46,254 bases of DNA from Acidobacteria bacterium RIFCSPLOWO2_12_FULL_66_21. GTDB taxonomy: Bacteria > Acidobacteriota > Vicinamibacteria > Vicinamibacterales > 2-12-FULL-66-21. Each line of letters begins with the position of its first letter. Within the stretch, counting starts at the first letter, position 1. Below are positions 1-7,407 of this stretch, piece after piece. A program made the translations under genes and the position numbers. The stretch lies in contig MELC01000070.1 of the NCBI GenBank assembly GCA_001767455.1, positions 1 to 46,254 on the forward strand, read 5' to 3'. The notes beneath the pieces are model-generated. The model saw only the letters and a program-made list of their open reading frames with translations, ran no database searches and was not told the origin of the DNA.

Positions 1-155
1 CTGGTCGGCCGCTGTTTCGATCCACCAGAAGGTCCGTGCGGAATGGGCTTATTTTCCGGGGGGTCTCGAATGGGGGATCGAAACATTCAAGCGCCCCGTA
101 AGTTGTTTGGAATTCTACCAGTTACCGGATCGCATTTCGGCCAGGGGGGAGTTAG

Positions 156-228
156 TGGACCTGACCGGGATCGAACCGGTGACCTCCTGAATGCCATTCA
201 GGCGCGCTCCCAACTGCGCTACAGGCCC
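156..228 (-). tRNA. tRNA-Ala (anticodon GGC)
   Basis: The reverse complement folds as a full cloverleaf. The 7-bp acceptor stem GGGCCTG/CAGGTCC has one G-T wobble, the D-arm carries the AGTTGGG loop, and the anticodon stem CCTGA/TCAGG closes the loop ATGGCAT with anticodon GGC (reads GCC, alanine). The T-loop is the standard GGTTCGATCCC. The discriminator base is A. CCA is not encoded (CTA follows), so it must be added after transcription. A clean sigma70 promoter lies just upstream at 252-280. Confidence 0.95.
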
Positions 229-251
229 ATCTCCGAGGGAAACGACCCTCC

Positions 252-280
252 ATTGTAACAATCGCCACCGATCCGGTCAA
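252..280 (-). promoter_or_regulatory. Sigma70 promoter of tRNA-Ala
   Basis: On the minus strand, -35 TTGACC (275-280) and -10 TACAAT (252-257) are separated by exactly 17 bp. The predicted transcription start, near 245, is about 17 bp before the mature tRNA 5' end. This is the best consensus promoter in the window and fits a stable-RNA gene. Confidence 0.8.
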
Positions 281-331
281 AGACCGCGTGGTGCGTGCCT
301 TGGCCGCGGCGAATATACTGCGCAGTTACAT

Positions 332-1251
332 ATGAACGATCTGATACTGCGTTCGGCCATCCTGCTTTCTCTGGTCCACGCCGCAGCCATCGAGGGACTC
401 GCGCCCGCGTGGCAGGCTCCGGCCAGCAGCTCGATGCGCCTCGCCAGCGTCCAGGTCAAAGGTGCGAACCGCTACACGCCAGCCGATGTGACGAAACTGA
501 GCGGACTCGTGATTGGAAATCCGGCGACGATCGCCGACCTCACGGCCGCGGCGGACCGGCTGGGAGCCACGGGTCTCTTCGACAGCGTCAAATACAGCTA
601 CACGACGTCGCCGCGGCAGATCACCGTCACGTTCGAGATCGAGGAAATCGCGTGGACCGTGCCCGTGATTCTCGACAACTTCGTCTGGATGACCGACGAG
701 CAGATGGTGGCGGCCGTCAGCGAGGAAGTACCGTCCTTCAATGGGATGACCGCGCCGGCGAACGAGACCGCTGTTGCGTTCCTCGTGCGCGCGATGCAGA
801 AAGTGCTGAGCGCGCGCGGACTCCCTGGACGCGTTGAATTCACGCCGCAGGTGGACATGAAGACGCGCCGGCAGGCGCATGTCTTCAGCGTCAAGGACCC
901 GAGCCCGAAGGTGTGCGCGCTGAATGTGTCGGGAGCGTCCGCGCTCACGGAACGGGATCTGGTCGAGCCGCTTCGAACCGTCATCGGCGGTGACTACTGT
1001 TCACTGTCGCGGAGGGCCCGCAGTTCCGCATGGGGCCCCTGCAGTTTGCCGGGATCAAAGCGGCCGACGCCGACTACCTCGCGAAACAGTGGCGGCTCAA
1101 GCCGGGCGACGTCTTTGACGCATCGTATGTGGCGAAGTACCGGGCCGACGTGCTCCGGGACGTGCAGGCCCGCGCGCGCGTCGTCGCAAAAATCGAGCTG
1201 GGGCTCGATCGCGCAAGTGGCGTCGTCAACGTCAGGGTCGTCTTTCCCTGA
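332..1251 (+). pseudogene. POTRA-domain (BamA/TamA-like) exported protein, frameshifted
   Basis: POTRA domains are periplasmic modules of outer-membrane assembly and secretion proteins. Starting at ATG 332, the product has a hydrophobic N-terminus (about residues 4-28), then a POTRA-like unit with 'VQVKGANRYTPADV' and 'GLFDSVKY', followed by further POTRA-like repeats. The homologous frame is lost near 1000. From about 1000 the next frame continues the family pattern without interruption ('FTVAEGPQFRMGPLQFAGI' through 'NVRVVFP') to the stop at 1251. The downstream frame has a stop at 991-993, so the shift lies between 991 and about 1012, as if one base were missing. Rejoined, the protein would be about 306 residues, with POTRA repeats but no beta-barrel. 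It could be a real pseudogene or a sequencing/assembly error. A TATACT -10-like hexamer lies at 314-319. Confidence 0.7.
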
Positions 1252-1393
1252 ATCGCCGGCGACGCCTCGCGTACGATTCCATCGCGCGCCTGGGGTAGAA
1301 TCTCCGCCTCTTGGCTTGGGAGGGGCAATGAGCACGGATGAACTGGGCGGCGCCGCGCCTGACGACACCGGGTTCGGCGCGATCTGGTCAAGT

Positions 1394-1403
1394 ATATTAA
1401 TAT
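1394..1403. promoter_or_regulatory. AT-rich palindrome and -10 element at the start of the Ehr operon
   Basis: ATATTAATAT is a perfect 10-bp palindrome in an otherwise GC-rich region, and more AT-rich sequence follows (CGCTATATG). The hexamer TAATAT (1398-1403) lies exactly 6 nt before the regulator's ATG at 1410, and no Shine-Dalgarno sequence is visible. Transcription would then start at or next to the A of the ATG, giving a leaderless mRNA. ArsR/SmtB proteins usually bind AT-rich inverted repeats overlapping their own promoter, so this is also the best candidate operator for autoregulation. No good -35 is visible. Confidence 0.5.
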
Positions 1404-1409
1404 CGCTAT

Positions 1410-1748
1410 ATGACTGGCCACTCGCTCCAGGCCTTCAAGGCCGACTTCTTCCGCGCGCTCGCGCACCCGGTCCGCATCCGGATCCTCGAGACGCTCGGGG
1501 CCGGCGGCCACTCGGTCCAGCAGCTCCAGCAGGCGCTCGGCCTCGAGCAGCCAATCGTGTCCCAGCAGCTCGCGCTGCTGCGCGCGAAGAACATCGTCGC
1601 GCCGCGCAAGGAAGGCACCACCGTCGTCTACACCCTCGCCGATCCGCTCGTCACCAGGCTCCTGGCGGTCGCCCGCGAGATCTTCAACAACACCCTTTCC
1701 GACACACGGACGATGTTGCGGGAACTCCAGCGCGAGCGGCGCAAGTAG
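1410..1748 (+). CDS. ArsR/SmtB-family winged-helix regulator of the Ehr operon
   Basis: This 112-residue protein is a compact winged-helix DNA-binding protein. 'FFRALAHPVRIRILETL' is the typical ArsR helix, followed by the recognition helix 'LEQPIVSQQLALLR' and the wing 'APRKEGTTVVYTL'. The CxC metal sensor of classical ArsR and the SmtB alpha-5 ligands are not obvious, so the signal is unknown and may not be a metal. The gene is 9 bp upstream of the first subunit gene and on the same strand, so it is almost certainly co-transcribed with the complex it probably controls. The same arrangement of regulator then complex genes is what I remember for Rv0081-Rv0087 of M. tuberculosis. ATG 1410 is chosen because it gives the family length; an ATG at 1328 with a strong Shine-Dalgarno is in another frame. 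Confidence 0.85.
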   Translation: MTGHSLQAFKADFFRALAHPVRIRILETLGAGGHSVQQLQQALGLEQPIVSQQLALLRAKNIVAPRKEGTTVVYTLADPLVTRLLAVAREIFNNTLSDTRTMLRELQRERRK

Positions 1749-1757
1749 TCCGCCGTC

Positions 1758-2303
1758 ATGCTGTTGTTCTCGAAGATCTGGCGGACGGGCATCGCCACCG
1801 AGCCACTTGCCGGGGATCCGGCCGCGATCGAAGTCGCGCGGGCGCTCGAGGCGCGCATCAGGCGGCTCTTCGGCCGCGCGCTCGCAATCCGCGAGGTGGA
1901 CGCCGGATCGTGCAACGGCTGTGAGATCGAGATCGCGGGCCTGAGCAGCCCGGCGTACGACATGGAGCGGTTCGGCATGCACTTTGTCGCCTCGCCGCGG
2001 CATGCCGACATGCTGCTCGTCACCGGCCCGGTGACGAGGAACATGGAAATCCCGCTGCGGCGCACCTACGACGCCACGCCGTCGCCGAAGTTCGTCGTGG
2101 CCGCCGGCGACTGCGCGCGCGATTGCGGCATCTTCGCCGGCAGCTACGCCGTCGCGGGCCCGGTCGATCGCGTCATCCCCGTCGACATCTACATCGCGGG
2201 CTGTCCGCCGGAGCCCGCTGACATCCTGCGCGGCATTCTGGAGGGGCTCGATCGGTACGTGGCGAAGCGCGCCGGCGCCTCCGCTGAGGCGGTTCGTCGA
2301 TGA
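1758..2303 (+). CDS. NuoB/hydrogenase small subunit-like [4Fe-4S] protein (Ehr complex)
   Basis: This 181-residue protein is the electron-transfer subunit next to the membrane arm in complex I and group 4 hydrogenases. It carries the cluster ligands in hydrogenase style: C52-x2-C55 ('SCNGCE'), C119 ('GDCARDCG') and C149 ('GCPPEP'). In place of the adjacent-cysteine arrangement of complex I NuoB it has CxxC, which places it nearer the group 4 hydrogenase side. C123 is an extra cysteine. All ligands of one [4Fe-4S] cluster are intact, so electron transfer probably still occurs even though the partner large subunit has lost its metal site. The stop overlaps the next start by 4 bp (ATGA). No membrane segments are seen. 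Confidence 0.88.
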   Translation: MLLFSKIWRTGIATEPLAGDPAAIEVARALEARIRRLFGRALAIREVDAGSCNGCEIEIAGLSSPAYDMERFGMHFVASPRHADMLLVTGPVTRNMEIPLRRTYDATPSPKFVVAAGDCARDCGIFAGSYAVAGPVDRVIPVDIYIAGCPPEPADILRGILEGLDRYVAKRAGASAEAVRR

Positions 2304-4333
2304 GCGCGGTCACGTCGGCATTGGAGCTGATGGCCGGCGGGTACGCCGCCGGCGCGCTGCTGCCACTCGCGATGCCATCGCCACGCGCCGCACGCCTGGC
2401 CACGGCCGCCGGGGCGGTCGCCGGCAGCGCGGGCGGCCTCCTGGCCGGCGCATTGGTTCTGGCCACCGGCACGCCGGTCGCCGCGGCATTTCCCGGCCTG
2501 GTTTCCGCGGCCGGCGGCATCGCCATCGGCCTCGATCGACTTGGCGCCCTGTTCCTGGCGTTGACCGCAGCGGTGAGCCTGCTCGCGGCGATTTACGGCG
2601 CGAGCTATACGGCGGAGTACGACGGGCGCCGATCGCTCGGGGCGTTCGGGTTCACGTTCAATCTGTTCCTGCTCGGCATGGCGCTCGTGCCCTGCGCCGC
2701 GAACGTCTTCACGTTCCTGCTGGCGTGGGAGCTGATGGCCCTCAGCTCGTACTTTCTCGTGATGACCGACAGCGCGCGCGTCGAGACGCGCGAGGCGGGC
2801 CTTTGGTACATCGCGATGACACACTTCGGCTTCGTGCTGCTGCTGCCGATGTTCCTGCTGATGGCCCCCTCGGCCGATCTCACGACGTTCGCGGATCTCA
2901 GGGCCGGCGCGGCGGCGCTGTCGCCCGGGGTGCGCAACGTCGTGTTCCTGCTCGCGCTGCTCGCGTTCGGGTCGAAGGCGGGCATCGTACCGCTGCACGT
3001 CTGGCTGCCGCGCGCGCATCCGGCGGCCCCCTCGCACGTGTCGGCGCTGATGTCGGGCGTGATGATCAAGCTCGGCATCTATGGCCTGATCCGCGTCGCG
3101 TTCGATTTCATGCCGGGCGGACCCGTGTGGTGGGGCGGGGTGCTCCTGGCGGCCGGCTGCATGTCGGCGCTCCTCGGCGTGCTGTATGCGCTGATGGAGC
3201 ACGATCTGAAGCGTCTTCTGGCGTACCACTCCGTCGAGAACATCGGGATCATCCTGATTGGCCTCGGGGCCGGAGCCGTGCTGCAGCGGTTCGGTCTTGG
3301 CGCCCTGGCGGCCATCGGCTTTGCCGGCGCGCTGTTCCACACCGTGAACCACGCGTCGTTCAAGGCGTTGCTCTTCTTCGGCGCCGGCGGCGTGATCCAG
3401 CAGACCCACACCGCCAACATGGAGGAGCTCGGCGGCCTCATCAAGCGGATGCCCCACACGGCGTTGTACTTTCTCGTGGGCTCCGCCGCCATTGCCGCGC
3501 TGCCGCCGCTCAACGGCTTCGCGTCGGAGTGGCTGGTCTTTCAATCCCTCCTGGCCGGCACGCACATCCCCCGCCCGGAGATCGCGATCGGCTTTCCGCT
3601 CGCGGTCGGGATGCTCGCCCTCACCGGCGGACTGGCCGCTGCCTGTTTCGTCAAGGCGTTCGGCATCACGTTCCTCGCCATGCCGCGCTCCGAGCACGCC
3701 GCGCGGGCCGGCGAGCCGCCGTGGTCGATGCGCCTCCCGATGCTCGTGCTCGCGGCGGCGTGTCTCGTGCTCGGCGTCGCATCGCCGGTCGTCGTCAGGG
3801 GCCTGCTCGTGATCGGCGAGAGTGTCCCGGGCCTGTCCGCGCACGGCGCGGTGCAGGCGCCGCGCTTCTGGCTGACGGTGCCTGGCAGCCCGACGCAGGT
3901 CTCGCCGCTGATGATCGCCGCCTTGCTCGGCGCAATTGTCGTCGTCGCGGCCGTGGTCCTCAGAATGCGCGGACTCGCGCTCCGCCGGGCGGACACATGG
4001 GGCTGCGGCCGGATCGGCCAGACGCCGCGCATGGAATACACCGCCTCGGCGTTCGCGGAGCCGTTGAGGCGCGTGTTCTCAGAGTTGTACCGTCCCGCGG
4101 AGGATCTGAGCATCAGCGCGCATCCGGAATCGCGCTACTTCGTCCGCACGATCACCTACACGAGCCACGTGGTGCCCTGGTTCGAGCGTGCCTTCTACGA
4201 TCCGCTGATCCGCGGCACGCGCGCGGTGGCCACGCGCGTCCGCCGGCTGCAGGCCGGGTCGATCCATCTGTATCTGCTCTATGTGGCGACGGCGCTCGTG
4301 CTGGCGCTCGTCTCCGCCTGGTGGCTCCAATGA
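2300..4333 (+). CDS. NuoL/HyfB-like antiporter membrane subunit (Ehr complex)
   Basis: This 677-residue polytopic membrane protein is of the Mrp-antiporter-like family (proton_antipo_M), the ion-pumping subunit type of complex I and hydrogenase-4. Visible signatures are the broken-helix motifs 'WLPRAHPAAPSHVSALMSG' and 'KRLLAYHSVENIGIILIG', with the charged residues expected for proton transfer. Its length matches HyfB/HycC-type subunits. The C-terminal part (after about residue 570) has a soluble stretch ('WGCGRIGQTPRMEYTASAF') and a last hydrophobic helix, as in HyfB. It overlaps both neighbours by 4 bp (ATGA), so translation is coupled and subunit amounts are probably matched. Confidence 0.9.
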   Translation: MSAVTSALELMAGGYAAGALLPLAMPSPRAARLATAAGAVAGSAGGLLAGALVLATGTPVAAAFPGLVSAAGGIAIGLDRLGALFLALTAAVSLLAAIYGASYTAEYDGRRSLGAFGFTFNLFLLGMALVPCAANVFTFLLAWELMALSSYFLVMTDSARVETREAGLWYIAMTHFGFVLLLPMFLLMAPSADLTTFADLRAGAAALSPGVRNVVFLLALLAFGSKAGIVPLHVWLPRAHPAAPSHVSALMSGVMIKLGIYGLIRVAFDFMPGGPVWWGGVLLAAGCMSALLGVLYALMEHDLKRLLAYHSVENIGIILIGLGAGAVLQRFGLGALAAIGFAGALFHTVNHASFKALLFFGAGGVIQQTHTANMEELGGLIKRMPHTALYFLVGSAAIAALPPLNGFASEWLVFQSLLAGTHIPRPEIAIGFPLAVGMLALTGGLAAACFVKAFGITFLAMPRSEHAARAGEPPWSMRLPMLVLAAACLVLGVASPVVVRGLLVIGESVPGLSAHGAVQAPRFWLTVPGSPTQVSPLMIAALLGAIVVVAAVVLRMRGLALRRADTWGCGRIGQTPRMEYTASAFAEPLRRVFSELYRPAEDLSISAHPESRYFVRTITYTSHVVPWFERAFYDPLIRGTRAVATRVRRLQAGSIHLYLLYVATALVLALVSAWWLQ

Positions 4334-5280
4334 GCCGGGTGGCCGCGGTCCTGCTGCAGACGCTCCTTGCGGTGGCGCTCGCGCCCGCCCTGACGGGCTT
4401 CATCCGGTGGCTGAAGGCGCGCCTGCAGGGGCGCCGCGGCGCGCCGCCCTGGCAGCCGTACTTCGAGCTGCGGAAACTGTTCGCGAAGGAAGCGGTGATG
4501 TCGCACACCGCCTCCTGGATCTTCACGGCCACCCCGTTCGTGGTGTTCGGGACGAGCGTCGCCGTCGCGTCGCTGGTGCCGCTGGTCCTCGCGCCGACCG
4601 ACCGTTTCATCGTCGGCGATCTGTTCGCCGTCGTCTACCTGCTGCTGCTCGGCACGTTCTTCCTCGCGCTTGGCGGCCTCGACACGGGCTCGCCATTCGG
4701 GGGCATGGGCGCGTCGCGCGAGATGACGGTCGTCGCGCTGACCGAGCCGACCGTCGCGCTGTCGATCGTGGCGCTGGCGCTCAACGCCGGATCGACGAAC
4801 TTCTCGCAGATTGTCGGCCGGACGATCGCCGATCCGGTCACGGCGCTCGGGCCGGGGCACCTGCTGGCCTTTGCCGCGCTGTTCGTCGTGACGCTCGCGG
4901 AAACCGGGCGGCTGCCGGTGGACAACCCCTCGACGCACCTCGAGCTGACGATGATCCACGAGGCGATGATCCTGGAGTATTCGGGCCCGTACCTCGCGCT
5001 GATCGAGTGGGGATCGTCGCTGAAGCTGCTGCTCTTCTTCGCGCTCGCCGCCAACCTCTTCATGCCCTGGGGCCTTGCGCTGTCGTTCGCGCCGGCGGCG
5101 CTCGCGGTCGGACTCCTGAGCGTCGTGCTCAAGCTCGCGATCCTCGCGACAGCCGTCGCGGTCTTCGAGACGCGGATCGCGAAGCTGCGGCTCTTCAGGG
5201 TCCCCGAGCTGCTCAGCGCGTCGTTCGTGCTCGCGCTGCTCGCGGTGGTCTCCACGTTCCTGGCGGGGCAGACGCCATGA
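4330..5280 (+). CDS. hycD: NuoH/HycD-like membrane anchor subunit (Ehr complex)
   Basis: This 316-residue membrane protein is of the respiratory-chain NADH dehydrogenase subunit 1 family, which joins the soluble arm to the ion-pumping arm. The conserved loop 'AETGRLPVDNPSTHLELTM' followed by 'HEAMILEYSGPYLAL' supplies the acidic residues thought to couple electron transfer to ion movement. 'WQPYFELRKLFAKE' near the N-terminus is another family signature. Length is normal for HycD (about 300-320). Start ATG 4330 overlaps the upstream stop, and the stop overlaps the next ATG (5277). Nothing in this subunit looks degraded, which argues that the complex is functional. Confidence 0.9.
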   Translation: MSRVAAVLLQTLLAVALAPALTGFIRWLKARLQGRRGAPPWQPYFELRKLFAKEAVMSHTASWIFTATPFVVFGTSVAVASLVPLVLAPTDRFIVGDLFAVVYLLLLGTFFLALGGLDTGSPFGGMGASREMTVVALTEPTVALSIVALALNAGSTNFSQIVGRTIADPVTALGPGHLLAFAALFVVTLAETGRLPVDNPSTHLELTMIHEAMILEYSGPYLALIEWGSSLKLLLFFALAANLFMPWGLALSFAPAALAVGLLSVVLKLAILATAVAVFETRIAKLRLFRVPELLSASFVLALLAVVSTFLAGQTP

Positions 5281-5933
5281 CCGGCCTGTTCTCACAGCTC
5301 GTGATGCTCGGCAGCAGCGGCATGCTGCTCACGGCCCTGATCGTGCTGTGGCGCCGGGGTCTCCCGGCCTACATCGCCGCGTATCGCTGGCAATCCTGGC
5401 TGCTCGCGGCCGTGGTCGCGACGATCGCGCACTTTGGCGACGACACCTCGCTCTACTGGGTGGCCGGCGCGCTTCTCGTGCTGAAGGGGATCGCCATCCC
5501 CGCGCTGCTCGGCGCGATGCGCCGGCGCGTCGGCGTCACGCCGCAGGTCACGCCGTTCGTCAACACGGAAACGTCGCTGCTCGTGGCGAGCCTGCTCGTG
5601 GTGTTCGCGTACCTGCTGGCGCGCCCCTGGATGGCGGTCAGTCATCTGCCTACGCGCGAAGGGCTGCCGCTCGCGATGGCGCTGCTGTTCGTCAGCCTGT
5701 TCATCATCGTGAGCCGCAAGAAGGCGGTTACCCAGGTGATCGGGTTCCTCATGCTCGAGAACGCCATCGCGCTGCTCGCGGCGGTCGGCACCTATGGCGT
5801 GCCGCTGCTCGTCGAGCTCGGGGTGTTCCTCGACGCGCTCATGGGGTTCCTGGTGATGCAGATTTTCGTCTACCACATCCACGAGACGTTCGACACGATC
5901 GACGTCGACGAGCTGACACGGCTGCGCCATTGA
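5277..5933 (+). CDS. hyfE: HyfE/HycP-like membrane subunit (NuoK-related, Ehr complex)
   Basis: This 218-residue, very hydrophobic protein matches hydrogenase-4 component E, which contains a NuoK-like core. Visible features are several membrane helices, the loop 'RRRVGVTPQVTPFVNTETSLL', and the C-terminal half 'VIGFLMLENAIALLAAVGTYG' with an acidic residue inside a helix, as in NuoK. It corresponds in position to HycP of the M. tuberculosis Rv0085 locus as I recall it. It overlaps the upstream hycD-like gene by 4 bp and is 10 bp from the next gene. It probably forms the fixed joint between the NuoH-like subunit and the antiporter-like subunits. Confidence 0.85.
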   Translation: MTGLFSQLVMLGSSGMLLTALIVLWRRGLPAYIAAYRWQSWLLAAVVATIAHFGDDTSLYWVAGALLVLKGIAIPALLGAMRRRVGVTPQVTPFVNTETSLLVASLLVVFAYLLARPWMAVSHLPTREGLPLAMALLFVSLFIIVSRKKAVTQVIGFLMLENAIALLAAVGTYGVPLLVELGVFLDALMGFLVMQIFVYHIHETFDTIDVDELTRLRH

Positions 5934-5943
5934 AAGGGCATCG

Positions 5944-7407
5944 ATGCTGATCCTGGCCGGTGTCCTCGTCCCGCCGCTGCTGGCGCTGCTGCTCGCGCTG
6001 GCCGTCCGGCCGTACCGGCGCGCAGCCGGCTGGCTTGGCGTGGCGCTGGCGGGAGTGTCCCTGCTCTCCGCCGTCGCGCTCGCCGTCCGCGTCGTCGCCG
6101 GCCTGCCCATCGTCGACAGCGCGCCGTCCGGCGGCGCGTGGCGCGTCGACGCGCTGTCGGCTCTGCTGGCGGTCTCGATCGCGTTCGTCAGTCTGCTTGC
6201 CTCGCTGCTCGGTCCCGGACTCGCCGCGGACGGTGACGGCCCCCCGGCCCAGTCGCGGCGCTTCCGGATCTACATGAACGCGTTCGCGCTCACGATGCTG
6301 ACGGCGGTGACGATCCAGAACGTCGCGCTCATGTGGGTCGCGATCGAGGCGACGACGATCGCCTCCGCGATGGCCATCTCCCTCAACCGCACGAAGGCCT
6401 CGGTCGAGGCGTCGTGGAAGTACCTGCTCGTCTGCTCGGTGGGCATCGCGCTCGCGTTCGCCGGGACGGTGCTCGCGTATTTCGATTTCGTCTCGACCGG
6501 CGGCCAGGGGCCGGGCTCGCTCAATTGGTCCGTCCTGCGCACGGCCGCCCCGTCGCTCCATCCCGAGCTGCTGCGGCTCGCCTTCGCGTTCATCGTCGTA
6601 GGCTACGGCACGAAGGCCGGGCTCGCGCCGATGCACACGTGGCTGCCGGATGCGCACTCGGAGGCGCCCTCACCGATCTCCGCGATGATGTCCGGCGTGC
6701 TGCTGGCCGTCGCGTTGTACGCCATCGCGCGCTGGAAGGCCGTGATCGACGCGTCGATAGGTCCGCTGTTCACGACGAGCGTCCTGATCGCGTTCGGCAT
6801 CGCGTCGGCGGTCGTCGGGACGTTCAGCCTCGTCATCCAGCGCCACTACAAGCGGATGCTCGCCTATTCGAGCGTCGAGCACGTCGGGCTCGTCGCCATC
6901 GGCCTGGCGCTCGGGCCGCTCGGCATGTTCGCCGCCTGGCTCCACGTCGTCAATCATGCCCTCGCGAAGTCCACCGGGTTCCTGCTTGCCGGACGGATCC
7001 TCCACCGGTACGACACCACGCAGATCTCCGAGGTCACGGGTCTCCTCAAAGTCATGCCGTGGACCGGACCGTTGTTCGCCGCGTGCGTGCTGGCGCTGGT
7101 GGGGCTTCCGCCGTTCGGCCTGTTCGTTTCGGAGTTCCTCCTGATACGCGCGGCGGTGATGGGCGGCCGCATGTGGCTTGCCGCAATCGTGTTGCTGCTG
7201 CTGCTCACGGCCTTCATCGCGCTGCTGAGCCATTTGAATCGCATGTTGTACGGCGACGCGCCCGCCGGCGTGACGTCCGGCGAGCGTGGCGGGTGGCCGG
7301 CGATTGCGCTCGCCGTGCCCGTGCTGCTGCTGATCGTGCTTGGCGTGATTCTGCCGGGGCCCATTTCGACCCTGCTGCATCAATCGGTCGCGAGTCTCAT
7401 GCCATGA
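5944..7407 (+). CDS. hyfF: HyfF/HycQ-like second antiporter subunit (Ehr complex)
   Basis: This 487-residue polytopic membrane protein is the second Mrp-antiporter-like subunit in the operon. Signatures are 'GTKAGLAPMHTWLPDAHSEA' followed by 'PSPISAMMSG', and 'KRMLAYSSVEHVGLVAIGLALG'. Two antiporter-like subunits, this and the 677-residue one, imply at least two ion channels per complex, fewer than the three of complex I and like simple hydrogenase-4-type enzymes. It ends in a 4-bp overlap with the large subunit gene (ATGA at 7404). A short run, 'GDAPAGVTSGERGGW', near the C-terminus is soluble. The length is usual for HyfF. Confidence 0.9.
   Translation: MLILAGVLVPPLLALLLALAVRPYRRAAGWLGVALAGVSLLSAVALAVRVVAGLPIVDSAPSGGAWRVDALSALLAVSIAFVSLLASLLGPGLAADGDGPPAQSRRFRIYMNAFALTMLTAVTIQNVALMWVAIEATTIASAMAISLNRTKASVEASWKYLLVCSVGIALAFAGTVLAYFDFVSTGGQGPGSLNWSVLRTAAPSLHPELLRLAFAFIVVGYGTKAGLAPMHTWLPDAHSEAPSPISAMMSGVLLAVALYAIARWKAVIDASIGPLFTTSVLIAFGIASAVVGTFSLVIQRHYKRMLAYSSVEHVGLVAIGLALGPLGMFAAWLHVVNHALAKSTGFLLAGRILHRYDTTQISEVTGLLKVMPWTGPLFAACVLALVGLPPFGLFVSEFLLIRAAVMGGRMWLAAIVLLLLLTAFIALLSHLNRMLYGDAPAGVTSGERGGWPAIALAVPVLLLIVLGVILPGPISTLLHQSVASLMP

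Noticed and set aside
1328-1409. ATG 1328 with a strong Shine-Dalgarno (GGAGGGG) upstream of the ArsR gene
   Set aside because: It is in a different frame from the regulator, and the frame it opens (to 1924) overlaps the regulator and nuoB-like genes with typical shadow composition. It could be a leader peptide, but nothing supports that.
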